From the NCBI GenBank assembly GCA_903889245.1, contig CAISWQ010000067.1, forward strand, positions 1 through 64,000: DNA of 64,000 nt, read 5' to 3'. This DNA comes from an uncultured Lentisphaerota bacterium (lineage in GTDB: Bacteria; Verrucomicrobiota; Kiritimatiellia; CAIQIC01). Made by a program: the position numbers and the translations under genes. Under the pieces are notes generated by a model, which had not been told where the DNA came from, ran no database searches, and saw only the letters and a list, made by a program, of their open reading frames with translations. Numbering within the stretch: position 1 is the stretch's first letter; the number at the start of each line of letters is the position of its first letter. This document shows, one piece after another, positions 42,373 to 50,611 of the stretch.

Positions 42373-43082
42373 TGAAACTGAACTTTGCAAATGAACGTGT
42401 GCTTGCTGTGCTGGCGCACCCGGACGATGCCGAACTGCTCTGCGCCGGGGCGCTGGCCCGCGCGCGCGCCGATGGCGCGGCCATCGGGCTGGCGGTGCTC
42501 TGTAACGGCGCGGGCGGCCAGCCGCACAAGCCGATCCGCAACCTCGTGGCCGTGCGCCGCCGCGAGGTGGCCGCCGCCGCGCGACTGCTGGCGGCGGACC
42601 TGTTCTGCCTCAACATCCCCGACGGCACGCTGGCCGATGATCATCCAACGCGCCTGCGGCTGACGGAAGTCCTGCGCCGCTTCCGCCCCTCGCTGGTGCT
42701 GGCACACGCGCCGGCGGATTATCATCCCGACCATCGCGCAGCCGGCGCACTGGCCGAGGCGGCCTCGTGGTTCTGCGCCTCGCGCGGGCAGCGGACGAAA
42801 ACGACACCGCTGGCGGCGGCACCTGCGCTGTGGTGGATGGACACGGTGAACATGAGCGGCTTCGCGCCGGAGTTCTACGTGGACATTTCCAAGTTCCTGG
42901 CGCTAAAGGAGCGGATGCTGGCGTGTCATCGCAGCCAGGTGGCGCGCGGGCAGGACAGCAGCTTCGCGCCGCTGGCCGAGCTGATGCGCCTGCAGGCCCG
43001 CGCCCGCGGCGCGCAGGCGGGCGTGGCGGCGGCCGAGGCGTTCGGCGCGCACCATGCCTTCAAGCGGGAGCGGGCCTGGTAG
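42372..43082 (+). CDS. PIG-L/LmbE-family N-acyl sugar deacetylase
   Basis: The 236-residue enzyme has the zinc motif AHPDDAELL (H-P-D-D-x-E) near residue 15 and the second motif YHPDHRAAG. Family members remove acyl groups from N-acetylglucosaminyl compounds (MshB, BshB, PIG-L). Its direct coupling to the NagB-type deaminase makes a deacetylation-deamination sequence on an N-acetylated amino sugar the simplest reading. It is cytoplasmic. Confidence 0.9.
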   Translation: MKLNFANERVLAVLAHPDDAELLCAGALARARADGAAIGLAVLCNGAGGQPHKPIRNLVAVRRREVAAAARLLAADLFCLNIPDGTLADDHPTRLRLTEVLRRFRPSLVLAHAPADYHPDHRAAGALAEAASWFCASRGQRTKTTPLAAAPALWWMDTVNMSGFAPEFYVDISKFLALKERMLACHRSQVARGQDSSFAPLAELMRLQARARGAQAGVAAAEAFGAHHAFKRERAW

Positions 43083-43106
43083 AGAAAACAATCACGAGAG
43101 GAAACC

Positions 43107-43868
43107 ATGAATCCCATCAAACCTGCCACTCTGGTCCCGGCCGATGCCGGCGCGTTCCGTTACATCGAGAAATCGAATCCCCAGACTTCCGGTCTCCAGT
43201 TCCTGACCTACGGCTGGTATGAGCTGACCGGCTCGATCTGTTCCGGCCAGCTCGCGCATCCCGGCGAGGAGGCGCTGCTGTTCTGCTGGCAGGGCGCGGT
43301 CAGTGTGCGGCTCAACAACGCGGATTACGTGCTGGAGCATTATGACGTGCTCTATATCCCGCGCGGCGCCGCCTATCAGATCGAACAGCCCGCGGGCGCG
43401 AGCCGCGTCGTCCTCTGCCGCGCGCCGGCCGAGAATGTCCACCCGGTGTTCCATGCACCGTGGAAAAAATTCTCGCGCGACGAGCAGCGCATCCGCCACC
43501 TCAAGGGCAAGGATGTGTTTCTGATGTTCGATGTCAGCGAGGGCGCCGATAAGCTCATCGCCGGCTTCACGCTCTTCCAGCCGTTCCAGCGCTCGTGGCC
43601 GCCGCACAACCACACCGACCAGGAGGAGATTTATATTTTCGTCCGCGGCCGTGGCGCGATGGAGGTCTATGCCGACGAGGAGACAAAGAGCTTCGTGCGC
43701 ACCGTCAACGAGGGCGACGCCGTGACGATCCCGATTTTGAATTATCACCCCGTCTTCAGCCAGGAGCAGGAACTCGACTTCATCTGGTGTATCGCCGGCA
43801 ACCGCTACTGGGTCGGCGACAAGAACAAGGATTTCATGAAAGGCAACGTGGACAAGCTGACAACCTGA
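43107..43868 (+). CDS. Bicupin, IolB/KduI-like isomerase
   Basis: The 253-residue protein has two cupin halves. The second contains PPHNHTDQEEIYIF (His, His and Glu ligands) and a later His in LNYHPVF, the zinc site of 5-deoxyglucuronate isomerase (IolB). The family also includes KduI, acting on 5-keto-uronates. It probably isomerises a uronate-like or keto-sugar intermediate. AGGAAACC precedes the ATG. It lies 24 bp after the PIG-L gene. Confidence 0.82.
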   Translation: MNPIKPATLVPADAGAFRYIEKSNPQTSGLQFLTYGWYELTGSICSGQLAHPGEEALLFCWQGAVSVRLNNADYVLEHYDVLYIPRGAAYQIEQPAGASRVVLCRAPAENVHPVFHAPWKKFSRDEQRIRHLKGKDVFLMFDVSEGADKLIAGFTLFQPFQRSWPPHNHTDQEEIYIFVRGRGAMEVYADEETKSFVRTVNEGDAVTIPILNYHPVFSQEQELDFIWCIAGNRYWVGDKNKDFMKGNVDKLTT

Positions 43869-43883
43869 AAGGGAGGAGTGACG

Positions 43884-45242
43884 ATGAACAACCTGACGCG
43901 TCGAAGTTTCCTGCGCACGAGTGCGGCGGCCGCCGCCGCGCCGCTGATCCTGCGCGCGCCGCTCTGCGGCCAGCATGCGCCCAGTAACCGGCTCAACATC
44001 GCCGTCATCGGCCTCGGCAATCAGAGCCGGATTCACCTGAAAAACCTGCAGGGGCCCGGCGAGAACATCATCGCCCTGTGCGATGTGGATGAGCGCCAGA
44101 TCGCCACCGCCAAGAAGGAAAACAAGGCGCTGGCCGGGGCGAAGACCTATACGAATTACCGGCAGATGCTCGACCGCGAGAAGACGCTGGATGCCGTCGT
44201 GGTCGCGACGCCGGACCACTGGCACACGCCGCTGTGCAAGGCGTTGATGCGCGCGGGCAAGCACGTCTATTGCGAGAAACCGCTGACGCATTCCGTCGGC
44301 GAGGCGCGCGAGCTGCGGCAACTGCTCAAGACCTGCAAGGTCGTCACGCAGATGGGCAACCAGGGCAGTGCCTCCGCCTCGCTGCGCCGCAGCCTCGAAC
44401 TGATCCAGGCGGGCGTGCTCGGCCAGATCCGCGAGGTCCACGCCAGCGTGCGCGACGGCCGGAACCTGCGGCGCGGCACGGTGCGCCCGGCGGGTGCCGA
44501 CCCCGTGCCGGCCGGCTTCAACTGGGATTTCTGGTGCGGTCCCGCGCCGCTGCGGCCCTACAAGGAGGAAACCTATCATCCGAAGATCTGGCGCGGCTGG
44601 TACGACTTCGGGTGCGGGCATCTCGGCGACTTCGGTTGCCACGCCTTCAACCTGCCAGTGCGCGCGTTGAAGCTGGGCTATCCCGAAAAAATCACCGTCA
44701 GCGCGCAGGGGCTCGGCACCGAGAGCTACATCACCAGCGGCACGATCGAGCTGCACTTCGCCGCCCGTCCGAACCTCGCGCCGGTCAAGCTGGTCTGGTA
44801 CGACGGCGAAGTGCCGGTGGCCCCGGCGCTGTTCCAGGAAGTGATCGCGCTGCGCCAGGGCAACTTCCCCGGCGGCGTGGTCCTGATTGGCGAGAAGGGC
44901 AAGCTGTTCACCAACTCGTGGAACGGTGAGGCCATGCTCATGCTCAACGGCGAGGTGCGGCCCAAGGACGTGCTGTTCCACGAGCCCACCAAGGGTATCG
45001 CCGCCAGCGTGCCGCGCACGCCCAGTCATCACGAGGAATGGATCGCCGCGTGCAAGGGCGGGCCGGCCACCTACTCCGACTTTGAAGTCGGCGGCCAGCT
45101 CACCGAGATCGTGCTCGCCGGCCTCGTCGCGCTGCGCGTCGGTCATAGCATCGACTGGGACGGCGAGAAGATGGAAGTCCGCGGTGAACCCGACGCGAAA
45201 AAATTCATCCATCCCGCGCCGCGCCCGACCTGGCTCCTGTGA
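43884..45242 (+). CDS. Tat-exported Gfo/Idh/MocA oxidoreductase
   Basis: The 452-residue product has a Tat signal (TRRSFLRTSAAAAAAP), the dinucleotide fold NIAVIGLGNQSR, a LCDVDERQ strand, ATPDHWHT and the EKPLTHS motif with the conserved Lys. The C-terminal domain includes YDFGCGHLGDFGCHAFN. It closes the catabolic cluster. GGAGG lies six bases before the ATG at 43884. It resembles the enzyme at 17.5 kb in architecture, but that one has QKPLCHD where this one has EKPLTHS. Confidence 0.9.
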   Translation: MNNLTRRSFLRTSAAAAAAPLILRAPLCGQHAPSNRLNIAVIGLGNQSRIHLKNLQGPGENIIALCDVDERQIATAKKENKALAGAKTYTNYRQMLDREKTLDAVVVATPDHWHTPLCKALMRAGKHVYCEKPLTHSVGEARELRQLLKTCKVVTQMGNQGSASASLRRSLELIQAGVLGQIREVHASVRDGRNLRRGTVRPAGADPVPAGFNWDFWCGPAPLRPYKEETYHPKIWRGWYDFGCGHLGDFGCHAFNLPVRALKLGYPEKITVSAQGLGTESYITSGTIELHFAARPNLAPVKLVWYDGEVPVAPALFQEVIALRQGNFPGGVVLIGEKGKLFTNSWNGEAMLMLNGEVRPKDVLFHEPTKGIAASVPRTPSHHEEWIAACKGGPATYSDFEVGGQLTEIVLAGLVALRVGHSIDWDGEKMEVRGEPDAKKFIHPAPRPTWLL

Positions 45243-45275
45243 TCTTGCCCCCCCCCGCCGCCCCAGGCGCGCGTC

Positions 45276-45300
45276 GCATACCTCGGATACCGAGGTATGC
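45276..45300. terminator. Perfect 11-bp stem-loop after the catabolic cluster
   Basis: GCATACCTCGG, loop ATA, CCGAGGTATGC lies 33 bp after the last stop codon. No T-run follows, so it may protect or end the transcript only with Rho or act as an operator. The rest of the 310-bp gap holds the palindrome pair below. Confidence 0.5.
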
Positions 45301-45370
45301 GGGCCGGTAGATGGGATTGGGCCTGGGAGTGGTGGCGTGTGAGGGATGGCCGGTCTCTTCCCTGTGGATG

Positions 45371-45425
45371 GATTTTCCAAGGCTTGGAAAACCACGGGCA
45401 GATTTTTCCAAGGCTTGGAAAATAT
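45371..45425. repeat. Phased palindrome pair, near-perfect
   Basis: Copies centred at 45382 and 45413 (31 bp apart) both read TTTTCCAAGGCTTGGAAAA with a G centre. They lie between the catabolic cluster and the SGNH esterase gene. Confidence 0.93.
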
Positions 45426-45553
45426 CGCCAGGCCCCCACACCTGCTGACTACCAAGTTGCGAGCGTCATCCGGCTGACCACTTCTGTTTTCAGGCGCCAT
45501 GGACGACGCGCCGCCGGCGGTTTTTGCGCTCGGAAAGTCGCGGGCGCTATGCG

Positions 45554-46255
45554 ATGAAAACGGCCATGAATATCTTTCTGGGCGTGCTGGCGGTCATGGG
45601 CGCGGCGGCTGCGGCGGAGGGCGAGGTGCGCCTCGCGATCATCGGCGATTCCACCGTGTGCAACTATCCGGGCAACTCGGTGACGCGTGGCTGGGGCGAG
45701 TTTATCCAGCCGGCTTTCAAGGAACAGGTGCGCGTCATCAACCTCGCCAGGAGCGGACGCAGCACGAAGACGTTCATCAAGGAAGGACTCTGGAAGAAGA
45801 CGCTCGCCGAAAAGCCGCAGTTCATCCTGATTCAGTTTGGCCACAACGATTCACACGCCAGGGAAAAACCAGAGGCGACTGCGGCCGAGGGTGATTACAA
45901 GGACAACCTGCGTCGTTACATCGCCGAGGCGCGTGCGGCCGGGGCCCAGCCGGTCTTCGTCACGCCGATGCACCGGCGCACGTTCAAGCCCGACGGCACG
46001 TTGACCACCGAGTTGCAGCCCTATGCCGAGGCGATGAAGCAGGTCGCCGCCGAACTGAAGGTGCCGCTGGTGGACCTCTTTGCGATGAGTGGCGAGTTGT
46101 TCCTGAAGGCCGGCGACGCGGGTGGTGTGGACCTGAACTGTAAGCCTGCCGACCGCACGCATTTTTCCGCGAAGGGCGCGCAGGCGATGGCCGCGCTGGT
46201 ACTGAAGGAACTCATCCCTGCCGTACCGGAGTTGAAGCCGCTGCTACAAAAGTAA
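45554..46255 (+). CDS. Secreted SGNH hydrolase, rhamnogalacturonan acetylesterase-like (CE12)
   Basis: The 233-residue product has a signal peptide (MKTAMNIFLGVLAVMGAAAAAEG). The SGNH blocks are visible: AIIGDSTVCNY with nucleophile Ser, LARSGRSTKTF with Gly, FGHNDSH with Asn, and DRTHFSAKG with Asp-x-x-His. CE12 members remove acetyl groups from pectin backbones. The chosen ATG at 45554 places the signal peptide at the start; the upstream frame to 45524 is discarded. It is a single gene, facing archease. Confidence 0.87.
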   Translation: MKTAMNIFLGVLAVMGAAAAAEGEVRLAIIGDSTVCNYPGNSVTRGWGEFIQPAFKEQVRVINLARSGRSTKTFIKEGLWKKTLAEKPQFILIQFGHNDSHAREKPEATAAEGDYKDNLRRYIAEARAAGAQPVFVTPMHRRTFKPDGTLTTELQPYAEAMKQVAAELKVPLVDLFAMSGELFLKAGDAGGVDLNCKPADRTHFSAKGAQAMAALVLKELIPAVPELKPLLQK

Positions 46256-46307
46256 GCCGCTGGATCAGTCCGGTTTCAGTCAAGTTATTCGTCAAGCGCG
46301 CCACAGC

Positions 46308-46724
46308 TCACACATCCACCACGCACTGCGCGAGCCACGTGCCGTCAGGTTGCTGGTGGACGGCGAGCGCGTGGTAGGTGGCGGCCTTGACCTCGACCGC
46401 GGGCTGGTGGCGCGCGACATCCACCGGTTCGCCCCAGGCGGTCGCGGTCAAACTTCCACCTTCAATCCGCACCTCAAACCGGCTGAAGAGCATCTTACGC
46501 AGGCCCATCTCCAGCAGCAGCGCGTCGAGGAAGTTGAGCAACTGGGTCTCCAACTCCGGCGCGGTACAGGCGATGGTGATGGCCGCGCGCGGCGCGACGG
46601 CGGCCACATCGGTGATGACGGCGGTCAGCGCGAGCGCGCATTGCCCGAACGCCTCCGCCGGCGTTGCGCCGTAGCCGCGAAGGCCGATATCGGCCTTGTG
46701 CTCGAAATGTTCCCAGTGAGGCAT
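46308..46724 (-). CDS. Archease family protein
   Basis: The 138-residue protein matches archease: HFEHKADIGLRGYG at the start with the conserved Asp of the metal site, a central LLNFLDALLLEM helix, and a C-terminal VKAATYHAL segment with conserved His. Archease speeds guanylylation and multiple turnover of RtcB, whose gene is 14 kb away. Here it is the last gene after lptG with a seven-base gap. Confidence 0.9.
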   Translation of the reverse strand: MPHWEHFEHKADIGLRGYGATPAEAFGQCALALTAVITDVAAVAPRAAITIACTAPELETQLLNFLDALLLEMGLRKMLFSRFEVRIEGGSLTATAWGEPVDVARHQPAVEVKAATYHALAVHQQPDGTWLAQCVVDV

Positions 46725-46731
46725 GACACTG

Positions 46732-47826
46732 CTACCGCATACGTGCGGTCAGGGTAATCCCCAAACCAAGGAAAAGGGCGTTCGGCAGCCAGCCGGCGAT
46801 CCACGCAGGTATCTGCCCCTGCTTGCCCAGCGCGACACCAACCTGGGTGACCACATAGAAACTGAAGACCAGTCCCAAGGCGGCGATGATCGCAACCAGT
46901 GCGCCGCCGCGCCGGTTGCCCATCTTGATGCCGAACGGAATGCCGATCAGGGCGACAATCAGGCAAATCCACGGCATGGCCAGCCGGCTGTGAAAATTGG
47001 TCCAGAACTTGGCCAGAGCATCGCCCGAGAGCTGGTGGTGCGAGGCGATGTACCTGATGATTTCGAGGCTGGAGAGGAATTCCGGCGGCTTGATCTCATT
47101 GAGGAACTGCTCCGGTTTTTCGTTGACCTCGCTCATCTCGCGTTGCAGCGTGAAGCTGGCGGGACCGCGCGGCTGGCTCTGCTCATCATAGAGCTGCATC
47201 GCAACCTCGGAAAACCACCAGCGGCCGTCAAGCCAGGCGCCGCGCACGGCCTGATACTTGATGTCATCGGAGCCGTCGGGCCGTTGCTGGACCAGCGTCA
47301 CATCGCGCATTTCGCAGGTCCGCTTGTCGAACTCGCGAATGTACCAGAGGCGGCGGCCGCTCTCGTTTTTGAAGGCCAGCGGGCTGACGAGATAGACGGA
47401 AGGCGCACCCTTTTTCTGCTGGAGCTTGATAAATTGCTCCGTCCAGTAGCCGGCCCACGGGGCCACGGTCTCGTTGATGGCACCCACCACCACCGCGGCG
47501 CCCAGGCCCACGAGCATGATCGGGCGCATAATGCGCGGGGAACTCAAGCCGCTGGCGCGCATGGCGGTGATTTCGTTGGCGCGCGAGAGTTGCCAGAGCG
47601 CGTACAGGATCGCCAGCAACAGCGAGATGGGCGTGATGATCCAGACCACGTTGGGGAGGAGGATCACATAGAACAGCATCACATCCGGCAGCGGCGTTTG
47701 GCCCTCGATGAAATCCGGCAGGTTGGCGAAAAGGTCGAAGACGACGTAGAGCATGATGAAACCCGCCAGGCAATAGCCGAAGGGCACCAGCAGCGTCCGC
47801 AGCATGTGGCGGTCGAGAATCTTCAT
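46732..47826 (-). CDS. lptG: LPS export ABC transporter permease LptG/LptF (YjgP/YjgQ family)
   Basis: The 364-residue inner-membrane protein has the family layout: MKILDRHMLRTLL with the first helix, helices near 45-75 and 97-117, a large periplasmic beta-jellyroll (about 125-270), then three C-terminal helices. The cytoplasmic coupling motif SRANEITAMRASGLS is clear, as is the helix before the final part (MPWICLIVALIGIPFG). It belongs to the Lpt machine that extracts LPS. Whether it is G or F is uncertain. Its start overlaps the upstream secreted-protein gene. Confidence 0.92.
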   Translation of the reverse strand: MKILDRHMLRTLLVPFGYCLAGFIMLYVVFDLFANLPDFIEGQTPLPDVMLFYVILLPNVVWIITPISLLLAILYALWQLSRANEITAMRASGLSSPRIMRPIMLVGLGAAVVVGAINETVAPWAGYWTEQFIKLQQKKGAPSVYLVSPLAFKNESGRRLWYIREFDKRTCEMRDVTLVQQRPDGSDDIKYQAVRGAWLDGRWWFSEVAMQLYDEQSQPRGPASFTLQREMSEVNEKPEQFLNEIKPPEFLSSLEIIRYIASHHQLSGDALAKFWTNFHSRLAMPWICLIVALIGIPFGIKMGNRRGGALVAIIAALGLVFSFYVVTQVGVALGKQGQIPAWIAGWLPNALFLGLGITLTARMR

Positions 47827-48731
47827 TTGCCGGCCGAAAAACTACCCGCATACGTGCCTGCATTGGTGGGCGACTGCGCCGAACCGGACACCGTTCCGAC
47901 AATCCGGTTATCCACCACCGAACCGTTGAAGGTGTAATGACTGACCAGATTGCTGGCACTGGAACTGCCGCTCAAGGAGAAGTTGCCACCGCTCATGGCG
48001 CCGCTGATCACATGTCCATCCAGCAGCGAGTCGGAATACACATTGCCGCTCTGGTCAATGATGATCGTCACGGGTGTGGTGGCACTGGAAGCCGGCTGGC
48101 CGGGCATGGTCAGCGTGATGGTTTTGCTGCCCGTATAGGTGCCCTGCACATTCGTCACCGCACCACCGCCCTCGGAGCCGCCGCCGCGACTGGCGAAGTA
48201 GAGGCCCGCGCCGACCACGGCTGCGGCGCCGCCGGCAATCAGGGCCGTCGTGCCCCAGGCGCCGCCCTTGCTTTCGCTCGCCGCCGCCCCCAGCGCGGGT
48301 GCCGGCGTGGTGATGGCCAAGGGCGCCGGGGGAGCATCGGCAGCCCCTTTGATTTGGACCGTGTACCACGGCGTCTCGGTGACCACCTCACGCGTATCCG
48401 CGGCGGCAATGTAGTAGGCCACCTGCGCGGCACTGCCGAGTAACGCCGCGGGAATGGTGCCGGTGAAAAGCGCCGGGCCCGCGGGCTGCATGGCCAGCTT
48501 GAACGGCGAGGCGTCCTTCGAGAGCGTGTAGTGCAAGGTGACCGCTTTGACCGGCGCGGCCGCGCTGATCTGCGCCAATACGGTGATCGGCTGACCACGC
48601 AAGGCGACACCGATGGGGTCGTGGGTGACCTGCGGGGCCTCGACCGGCTTGGCCCCCTGCCCCGCCAGCCACGCCAACCCCAGCAAGGCCCAGAGCCCGC
48701 CAGCCATCCGCCCTGAAAAAGATTTGCTCAT
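47823..48731 (-). CDS. Exported hypothetical protein with membrane helix
   Basis: The 302-residue product has a signal peptide (MSKSFSGRMAGGLWALLGLAWLAG). A beta-rich domain of about 100 residues (VTHDPIGVALRGQPITVLAQ, resembling domains that sum fluctuations in loads or bind glycans) precedes a Gly/Ala-rich membrane-like segment (about 165-187) and a second beta domain rich in Ser/Gly/Thr (about 195-302). I do not recognise it. The stop overlaps lptG (ATGA), so it is translated with the LPS exporter. The ATG ending at 48731 is preferred over the longer frame. Confidence 0.65.
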   Translation of the reverse strand: MSKSFSGRMAGGLWALLGLAWLAGQGAKPVEAPQVTHDPIGVALRGQPITVLAQISAAAPVKAVTLHYTLSKDASPFKLAMQPAGPALFTGTIPAALLGSAAQVAYYIAAADTREVVTETPWYTVQIKGAADAPPAPLAITTPAPALGAAASESKGGAWGTTALIAGGAAAVVGAGLYFASRGGGSEGGGAVTNVQGTYTGSKTITLTMPGQPASSATTPVTIIIDQSGNVYSDSLLDGHVISGAMSGGNFSLSGSSSASNLVSHYTFNGSVVDNRIVGTVSGSAQSPTNAGTYAGSFSAGK

Positions 48732-48813
48732 CTCGTCATCCCCATCCCAAAGGTTCGCGGCGAACATGGCAAAAACACGGCGGGAAAGCAATCACAGGGC
48801 GGTTGAAAGCCTG

Positions 48814-48962
48814 TTCCTAATCTTAATCCTAAATCCTAATCTTAATCGTGATCCTGATCGTTCTACACTCACACCAGCATACACCGCCCGATTACGAGTA
48901 CGATTAAGAGCAAGAGTAGGATTAAGAGTACGATTAGGAGCAAGAGCAGGATTAAGAGTAGG
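48814..48962. repeat. Inverted degenerate short-unit array (CTTAATCCTAAT / GATTAAGAGTAG)
   Basis: The left arm 48814-48860 is built from units like CCTAATCTTAAT, and the right arm 48889-48962 from GATTAAGAGTAG, GATTAGGAGCAAG and similar. The two arms are complementary over much of their length around a 28-bp loop, so the region can form a long imperfect hairpin. It separates the lptG unit from the ABC permease gene. It is AT-richer than everything around it. Confidence 0.85.
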
Positions 48963-48982
48963 AACGCAAGGTCCAGACAGCG

Positions 48983-50173
48983 TCACTCCGCCCGCAGGGC
49001 GTCGGCCGGCGCTATGCGCGCGGCGAGGCGCGCCGGGACATAGGAGGCCAGCAGGCCCACGACCAGCGCCACGCCGAGCGGCGCAAACCACAGGCGGCCA
49101 TCCAGCGCCAGCGGAATTTCCGGCGCCGCCGCCAGCAGCCGCAAGACCCACCGCGCCGCGCCCGCCCCCGCCAGCGCCGCCAGCCCCGTCAGCAGGCAGC
49201 CCTCGATGATGAACAGCGCGGCCACGTCGCGCCGCGTCGCGCCCAACGCGCGGCGCAGCCCGATCTCCGTCACCCGCTCACGAACATTGCCCACGAGCAA
49301 ACTCATCAGCGTAATGCCGCCCAGCGCGAGGCTCAAGAGCGTGATGCTGCCGATGCCGAGATCGAGCGCGCGCTGTATCCGGCGCACACCGCGCAGGATC
49401 GTCTCCGGCGTGATCCACGCCAGCGGCGCGCGCGCCAGCGCCGGATCGCCGAGCAGCCGCGCGAGCTGCGCGCGCCCCGCGCCCAGCGTCATCGTCTCCG
49501 GCAGGCGCACGAAGATGGCATCCACCTCCGCGCCCGGCTCGACGCGCTGCGCGAGCCACGTCGGCGACACGGTCAACGGCACAAACACCACGCGCTCGCC
49601 GCCGGCGACCACGGGATTATCCGTGGCCCCCGCCAGCGCCGCCGCGCCGGACTCCACGATGCCGACCACGCGGAATGGCGCGCCGCCGAGCGTCACCAGC
49701 GCGCCGACGTGCGCCTGCCACGCCTGCGCCAGCGCCACGGAGAGCACCGCGCTCCGCTCGCACTGCCGGAGATCGCGCTCATCGAGGAAGCGGCCCGCGC
49801 GCAGCCGCCAGTCGCGGACACGCGCAAGGTGCGCATCGGTTGCGAGGATGGCGACCGGCGCCCCGCCGCCCTGCGCCGGCGCCTCGAAGCGACGCGCCGC
49901 CGATACCACGGCCCCGGGAAAATTCTGCGCCAGCAGCGTGGCGGTGGACTCGGTCAGTGCGGCGGGACCGGCGGCGGAACTTTCCGCCGGCGTCAGCACG
50001 ATCACCTGCCCGCCGAACTCGCGCAGCATCTGCGCCGACTTCGCCGCGAGCCCGCCGAGCACCGCCGTCATCACCGCCAGCGCGAGGCTGCCGAGCGCGA
50101 TGGCCAGAAACGCCAGCGCCGTCCGCCCCGGTTGCGACCGCACCCCCAGCCAGATGTCCCGCCACAGTTCCAT
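48983..50173 (-). CDS. MacB/FtsX-type ABC transporter permease
   Basis: The 396-residue protein begins with a membrane helix after MELWRDIWLGVRSQPGR, has a long periplasmic core domain (about 45-265), and ends with three helices including the FtsX signature (LGGITLMSLLVGNVRERVTEIGLRRALG is spread over about 280-307) and PARLAARIAPADALR at the C-terminus. This is the MacB/LolC-type mechanotransmission permease architecture. The ATPase partner is not in the window. The frame is open to 50485, but the ATG ending at 50173 gives the family start. Confidence 0.88.
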   Translation of the reverse strand: MELWRDIWLGVRSQPGRTALAFLAIALGSLALAVMTAVLGGLAAKSAQMLREFGGQVIVLTPAESSAAGPAALTESTATLLAQNFPGAVVSAARRFEAPAQGGGAPVAILATDAHLARVRDWRLRAGRFLDERDLRQCERSAVLSVALAQAWQAHVGALVTLGGAPFRVVGIVESGAAALAGATDNPVVAGGERVVFVPLTVSPTWLAQRVEPGAEVDAIFVRLPETMTLGAGRAQLARLLGDPALARAPLAWITPETILRGVRRIQRALDLGIGSITLLSLALGGITLMSLLVGNVRERVTEIGLRRALGATRRDVAALFIIEGCLLTGLAALAGAGAARWVLRLLAAAPEIPLALDGRLWFAPLGVALVVGLLASYVPARLAARIAPADALRAE

Positions 50174-50330
50174 GAGAAAATCCGGCGCGATGATACCGCC
50201 CCGACGCTTGATGCCAAGCTTGGGGATTGAACACGCTTGGCCACTTTCCGGCTTCGCCCGACCTCGCCGGGCCGCCAGCGGCAGCCAGAGGCCGCCGGTT
50301 TTTTCCTCGCGCCTCCTGAAAATCAAAAAG

Positions 50331-50447
50331 GGTAGCGCGGGCTTCCAGCCCGCCCTACGCGGCCTCTGGCCGCGTTGTCCGCCGCACAAAAGAAGCCCGG
50401 CACCCAGCGGCCGGCAAGATGCCGGCCGCCGCAGGCCGGAGGCCTGC
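50331..50447. repeat. Intergenic GC-rich hairpins (GTAGCGCGGGC / CGGCCGGC types)
   Basis: GGTAGCGCGGGCTTCCAGCC with GCCCTAC (50331-50358), a CGGCCGGC...GCCGGCCG stem near 50408-50428, and GCAGGCC...GGCCTGC (50431-50447) follow one another in the 440-bp gap between the ABC permease and pheA. The first resembles GTAG-bounded hairpins at 30405 and 58940. No gene is convincing here. Confidence 0.7.
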
Positions 50448-50476
50448 GCTCCCCAGAAGAGAAAAGCGCACGCGCA

Positions 50477-50529
50477 GTTTTCCAAGCCTTGGAAAAACGG
50501 GCGGGCGGTTTTCCAAGGTCAGGAAAAAG
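50477..50529. repeat. Phased palindrome pair
   Basis: Copies are centred at 50487 (C centre, near perfect) and 50518 (CCAAGGTCAGG, degenerate), 31 bp apart, between the hairpins above and the pheA 3' end. Confidence 0.88.
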
Positions 50530-50611
50530 TCCGCGGCGGGGTCTGGCTGTTGTTACCCACAAAGGCGGTCAGGCGCAGGTCCCTCGTCCCTCACCACTCG
50601 TCCCCCGCCCA

